The notes under the pieces were generated by a model. The model worked only from the letters and a program-made list of their open reading frames with translations, had not been told where the DNA came from and did no database searches. A stretch of 8,771 nt of DNA from Omnitrophica bacterium RIFOXYB12_FULL_50_7 (lineage in GTDB: Bacteria > Omnitrophota > Omnitrophia > Omnitrophales > Aquincolibacteriaceae): the NCBI GenBank assembly GCA_001804345.1, contig MHFU01000040.1, forward strand, positions 1 to 8,771, given 5' to 3'. Shown here piece after piece: positions 5,467 through 8,771 of this stretch. The position numbers and the translations under genes are program-made. Numbering within the stretch: the first letter of the stretch is position 1; the number at the start of each line of letters is the position of its first letter.

Positions 5467-6204
5467 CTACTTTATCGCTCCCGCTGATAAAAGGAGGTTT
5501 TTTATTTCTAAATACTCTTTCCTCTTTTCAGTTCCTACCGAATCCTTCTGAAGATAGAGTTTTTTCTTCGCAGCTTCTTGCTCAAATTTTTCTATATCAT
5601 CCATGAAGATTGGATATATTCTGTCAAATATATTCCGAGAACCAAGAACGGGCAACTCACCAAGAATGACCTCTGCAATGCGTAGGGCCGTCCAACCGTT
5701 CTTCGCTCTTTCGTCAGGGCGCGCACCATACCGAAGAAGCAACTCCACCTTCTTAAGATCACCTTCCAAAACCACCTTCATTAAAAGCGTGCTTCCATCA
5801 CTATGATTATTATGGCGATTGATATTGCCATGATGCGCCACCAGAAGCTTGACCATCTCTTCATCACCGTCATCCATAGCAATTTGCAAAGGTGTATCCC
5901 AATGAATTGCAGGTTTATTGGGGTCCGCATGATACCGCAATAACAGCTTCACAAGCTCAACATCTCCTTTTCTCACAGCATAATACAAAACAGGCGTACC
6001 TCCATCGATCCACATCCATGAAATAGCATTGGCATTCGCGCCGGATTTAAGCAATTGCTCGACTTGCGCCACGGTATAGTGATGACCTTTTATTTTTATC
6101 AAGTTTAATAATTTTTGTCCTTGAATCTCTCTGTATGCACTGATCGCCACGATGAAAGCAATGCCTACCCCAATAAAAATTATGATCTTCCATTTTTTAG
6201 CCAT
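5467..6204 (-). CDS. Membrane-anchored ankyrin-repeat protein
   Basis: A 245-residue protein with a positively charged N-terminus (MAKKWK) and one hydrophobic segment at about 7-23, either a signal anchor or an uncleaved signal, so the rest is probably periplasmic. About four ankyrin repeats follow: VEQLLKSGANANA (48-60), GGTPVLYYAVRKGDVELVKLLLRYHADPN, DTPLQIAMDDGDEEMVKLLVAHHGNIN and STLLMKVVLEGDLKKVELLLRYGARPD, with a degenerate fifth (NGWTALRIAEV) and a charged helical tail. The repeats imply protein binding, not catalysis. A strong Shine-Dalgarno (GGAGGGGAG) precedes the ATG at 6204. The gene is visibly more AT-rich than its neighbours, a possible sign of later acquisition. It lies 64 nt downstream of the transporter-HEAT gene and 30 nt upstream of the aldolase gene. 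The partner is unknown. Confidence 0.88.
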   Translation of the reverse strand: MAKKWKIIIFIGVGIAFIVAISAYREIQGQKLLNLIKIKGHHYTVAQVEQLLKSGANANAISWMWIDGGTPVLYYAVRKGDVELVKLLLRYHADPNKPAIHWDTPLQIAMDDGDEEMVKLLVAHHGNINRHNNHSDGSTLLMKVVLEGDLKKVELLLRYGARPDERAKNGWTALRIAEVILGELPVLGSRNIFDRIYPIFMDDIEKFEQEAAKKKLYLQKDSVGTEKRKEYLEIKNLLLSAGAIK

Positions 6205-6268
6205 TATTACTCCCCTCCAGTCAAAAGATCACATATCCTTGCGGCGCGCAAATTGCTGTGAGAATTTT

Positions 6269-8467
6269 TTAGCTCATGGTAATGGGTTGAACGGATTTAA
6301 GATAATCTCTCTCCTCGTGAAAATCAAAAGAAGAGGATTTAAATGCCTCAAGGAGAGACGGGATATCCCCATGCATCGACATATATTCGCTCAAGATACG
6401 CATCCGCACCCCGATCTTGAGCTGAAGAAAATGGTGGAGGCTCTGAAGGATCAAAGTCCTATCTTGAGACGAAAAGATCCTCGCGAAAAGATAATATCCC
6501 TCGTTTTCCTCAAACGCGCATAGCGCAAACGCAAGGTTTCGAAGACGGGTCGGGTCCGCCGCCTCGTCTTTCATTCTGAGAAGCACCTTTTTGTAAGGCT
6601 GAAACTGCATTTTCCCGATCGCGTAGATGATCGAATTTTTGAGATCTTCGTTCTCTCCCCGGAGGATCTCATCGATCAGTTTCTGACATCGCGGCCGCGT
6701 TTCCCTGAATCGATAAAGCACCATGATCGTATTGGCAAGAATGCGTGCGACCTTCGAATCCAGAAAGGGACGCAATAAATCAAGAACCTCCGGGTCATGG
6801 ACCCCATGCATCGCTTCGATCGCATTCGCCACAACGCGCGGATCAGGATCGGAAAGATGTGGCACAAGCACGAGCAGAAACTCCCTTCCGATCATGTCCC
6901 TCAGGACCCGGGTCGTATGCTCGCGCACCAGCATGCTGTGACAACTCCGGCCGCGCAGAAGCTCCACCAGAAAATTCTTCACAAGAAACATATTCATCCG
7001 TGACAAAGACTGGACCGCGGCGATCTGGATCTCTTCATGCGCACCTTGAGCTTCCTCAAAAAGAGTGTTGAGAACGTCTCGGGACTGGATCTTCCCGAGC
7101 GACAGAACAATGTTTTTACGAACCAACTTGTGCGGCGCCGTCCGGAGAAGCTCCACCAGCGGCGGGATCGCCAGCAAATTATGGAATTCACCAAGCGCCT
7201 GGATCGAGCATACTTTTTTTTCAGATTGCTCCGATGAAAAATTAGAAAGATGATGACGAAAATAATCCTTCGAGAAAAGCCAATCGGCAAAGATCCAGAA
7301 CGCTGCCACCGTACACAAGATCCAGTTAAAAAACCGGAGAGACTGTGTCGTGGGACAAGCCAGAAGCACGACCCCCACCAACACGATCGCAAAAGGAGTG
7401 GTCACGCCTTCGATGAAAACTTTGAGCCGCACCCGGGTCTTGTTTTCAAAAGTATTGATCACCGCCTGGTAGGATGGATCAAACAAAATATGATGCAGGA
7501 ATTTGCGCAAGGCCTCCGCGGCGATAAAAGTAATCCACGAAGGAAAAAGAAGCATCCCTACCACGGCCAAAAGCATCGCCACAGAAAAAAGAGTTTGAGA
7601 GGTTGCGGCCATCACATGCCTGTGGATCCAAGGCGCGATTGAAAAGGAGCAGAAAATAATCGCCGCGCTTACGCAGATCAGAAAGATCGAAAGAATCTGG
7701 TTTAACTGGCGAACATCTGCGATATGCTCGTAAAGCCCCAACTTGAACTCATAGTCAAAGCTGCTCTTAAAAACATACGAGATCATAAAGATAAAGAGCA
7801 GAAGGACAAAGATCCTGTGATTGAAAATCCCCTTCAAAATAGACGAACGTTCCCCCTCTTCGGGTTCGCACCGGGAGGAGAAAAAGACGTGCTTTTGAAA
7901 AGCGCAGATGAGAACGATGAGCGCAAGTGCCCCGAGAGCGACCATCACGCCGCTCACATAGAATTCGATCGGTTGGGACGCAAAGGGAAACACCAACAGG
8001 AGACTCGCGGACACGATCCCCAATTGTTCCATCGCCGTAAAAAACGAGAAATACTCCTTCGAATCATAAAAATTAAAATACCGTCCGGTAAAAGACCACG
8101 CGACCATCCGGGCAATCATGAAATTCAGAAAACCAAACCCAAAAAAGATCCAATAAGCCGCAAAAGGCTCCCCCCGCGCGATCAATCCATAACACCCCGC
8201 AAGGATCGCCATGGAAAAACCGATGTAGGAGAAAAAAACATAGCGATATTTCTGGGTCCGCTCGAAAAGCCACTCCAAGAAGAGCGAGATCAAGGCCATG
8301 CCGATCGCGGACGCGATGTAAACAAGGGGGATCTTCCCCGCCCCAACATTTTTTATGAAAAAGGAGGTGGAAGAGGTTATAAGAAATGTAAAAAAGAAGG
8401 CGTTTACAAAAAGCAGGATCGAAAAAAGATTCCGTTTAGCACGGCCACTCGAAAGCTCAAGCGTCAT
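6269..8467 (-). CDS. NTT/MFS-like transporter fused to a C-terminal HEAT-repeat domain
   Basis: A 732-residue two-part protein. Residues about 13-398 are a polytopic inner-membrane domain with roughly 12 hydrophobic segments. FYDSKEYFSFFTAMEQLGIV (133-152) and EALRKFLHHILFDPSYQAV (318-336) followed by RVRLKVFIEGVTTPFA (345-360) resemble matching blocks of the nucleotide transporter (NTT, ATP/ADP antiporter) and related MFS proteins. Residues about 415-715 form a HEAT or Armadillo-like solenoid of helical pairs, for example IPPLVELLRTAPHKLVRKNI (434-453), VPHLSDPDPRVVANAIEAM (535-553) and YAIGKMQFQPYKKVLLRM (615-632). NTT-type domains fused to HEAT repeats are known in free-living bacteria; nucleotide transport has not been assumed for them. 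AGGAAAG precedes the ATG at 8467, and the rlmI-like stop is 27 nt upstream, so the two are probably one transcript. Substrate and role of the solenoid are open. Confidence 0.85.
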   Translation of the reverse strand: MTLELSSGRAKRNLFSILLFVNAFFFTFLITSSTSFFIKNVGAGKIPLVYIASAIGMALISLFLEWLFERTQKYRYVFFSYIGFSMAILAGCYGLIARGEPFAAYWIFFGFGFLNFMIARMVAWSFTGRYFNFYDSKEYFSFFTAMEQLGIVSASLLLVFPFASQPIEFYVSGVMVALGALALIVLICAFQKHVFFSSRCEPEEGERSSILKGIFNHRIFVLLLFIFMISYVFKSSFDYEFKLGLYEHIADVRQLNQILSIFLICVSAAIIFCSFSIAPWIHRHVMAATSQTLFSVAMLLAVVGMLLFPSWITFIAAEALRKFLHHILFDPSYQAVINTFENKTRVRLKVFIEGVTTPFAIVLVGVVLLACPTTQSLRFFNWILCTVAAFWIFADWLFSKDYFRHHLSNFSSEQSEKKVCSIQALGEFHNLLAIPPLVELLRTAPHKLVRKNIVLSLGKIQSRDVLNTLFEEAQGAHEEIQIAAVQSLSRMNMFLVKNFLVELLRGRSCHSMLVREHTTRVLRDMIGREFLLVLVPHLSDPDPRVVANAIEAMHGVHDPEVLDLLRPFLDSKVARILANTIMVLYRFRETRPRCQKLIDEILRGENEDLKNSIIYAIGKMQFQPYKKVLLRMKDEAADPTRLRNLAFALCAFEENEGYYLFARIFSSQDRTLILQSLHHFLQLKIGVRMRILSEYMSMHGDIPSLLEAFKSSSFDFHEERDYLKSVQPITMS

Positions 8468-8494
8468 AATTTCTTTCCTTTACCCGCTGTCCTT

Positions 8495-8771
8495 TTAACT
8501 GACCTCGCAAAGCAATCCTTTAAGGTATTCCCCTTCCGGATGGTAGATATTAATGGGATGATCGAACGCGTGGGAGGTTTTCTTGAGGATCCTGACGTCA
8601 CGCTTTGCATCTGCGGCAGCGCCGAAGATGATTTTTTGAAAAAGATCCGGGGTGATATAGGACGAACACGAGAACGTGAAAAGCAGGCCGCCTTTCGGAA
8701 GCTGTTTGAGGGCCTGCAGGTTGATATCCTTATAGCCGCGCGCAGCATCCTGAACCTGATTTTTACTTTTA
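8495..8771 (-). CDS. rlmI: RlmI-type 23S rRNA cytosine-5 methyltransferase, C-terminal end
   Basis: The last 91 residues of a class I SAM-dependent methyltransferase, read from the window edge (first complete codon at 8770). GYKDINLQALKQLPKGGLL (12-30) is the helix and strand after the NPP-type motif. FTFSCSSYITPDLFQKII (31-48) matches the (T)xSCS block of RlmI, and HAFDHPINIYHPEGEYLKGLLCEV (67-90) matches its DHP...PExxYLKG ending. RlmI methylates a cytosine of 23S rRNA. The N-terminal PUA domain and SAM-binding motifs lie outside the window. The stop is 27 nt before the transporter-HEAT start, which suggests a shared transcript. A closely related RlmI-like enzyme of different specificity cannot be excluded. 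Confidence 0.88.
   Translation of the reverse strand, partial: KSKNQVQDAARGYKDINLQALKQLPKGGLLFTFSCSSYITPDLFQKIIFGAAADAKRDVRILKKTSHAFDHPINIYHPEGEYLKGLLCEVS

Noticed and set aside
6205..6268. Terminator between the transporter-HEAT and ankyrin genes
   Set aside because: On the minus strand TTGCG-CGC-CGCAA forms only a 5-bp stem and is followed by GGATATG, with no U-tract.
8464..8748. A 94-codon open frame on the minus strand
   Set aside because: It is in a different frame from the clear RlmI-like C-terminus (stop at 8495-8497) and its product has no recognisable pattern.
1..8771. CRISPR array, tRNA, rRNA, transposase or defence system
   Set aside because: No regularly spaced direct repeats, no tRNA-like cloverleaf with a CCA/TTCGA arm, and no protein with nuclease, integrase or transposase motifs were seen.

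Overview
The window is a gene-dense bacterial segment of moderate GC. It holds two genes cut by its edges and seven complete genes. Nothing in it fixes the taxon. A type IV pilus retraction-type ATPase, an Nfu Fe-S protein, a nucleotide-transporter-like protein fused to HEAT repeats and abundant fold-back repeats would fit an uncultivated Gram-negative lineage such as Omnitrophota or another PVC or deltaproteobacterial relative. That placement is inference only.

Layout. 1-639 (+): C-terminal part of a PilT-like ATPase. 640-820: convergent gap with a structured inverted-repeat domain. 821-1378 (-): Nfu-type Fe-S carrier. 1379-1654: divergent gap with back-to-back tandem duplications, a perfect 44-bp palindrome and a good sigma70-like promoter. 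1655-2461 (+): LsrF-like class I aldolase/thiolase, followed by 2536-3525 (+): zinc medium-chain dehydrogenase. These two probably form one operon with a hairpin element between them. 3645-4721 (-): membrane acyltransferase family 3. 4909-5436 (-): short class II (fuculose-phosphate type) aldolase. 5467-6204 (-): membrane-anchored ankyrin-repeat protein. 6269-8467 (-): NTT/MFS-like transporter with a C-terminal HEAT-repeat solenoid. 8495-8771 (-): C-terminus of an RlmI-type rRNA cytosine methyltransferase.

How the genes may work together. The LsrF-like enzyme and the dehydrogenase look like a two-step carbohydrate or sugar-phosphate catabolic pair. The class II aldolase is a third carbonyl-chemistry enzyme nearby, but on the other strand. 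The rlmI-like, transporter-HEAT, ankyrin and aldolase genes lie head to tail on the minus strand with gaps of 27, 64 and 30 bp and may be co-transcribed. No complete pathway or defence system is visible.

The most striking non-coding pattern is that each of the five larger intergenic gaps carries a different compact inverted-repeat element, at 644-759, 1478-1521, 2462-2504, 3531-3638 and 4790-4904. Four of the five lie within 0-6 nt of a stop codon. Two share a GGGGACAG core, which suggests a REP/MITE-like family or families that land at, or are retained at, 3' gene ends.
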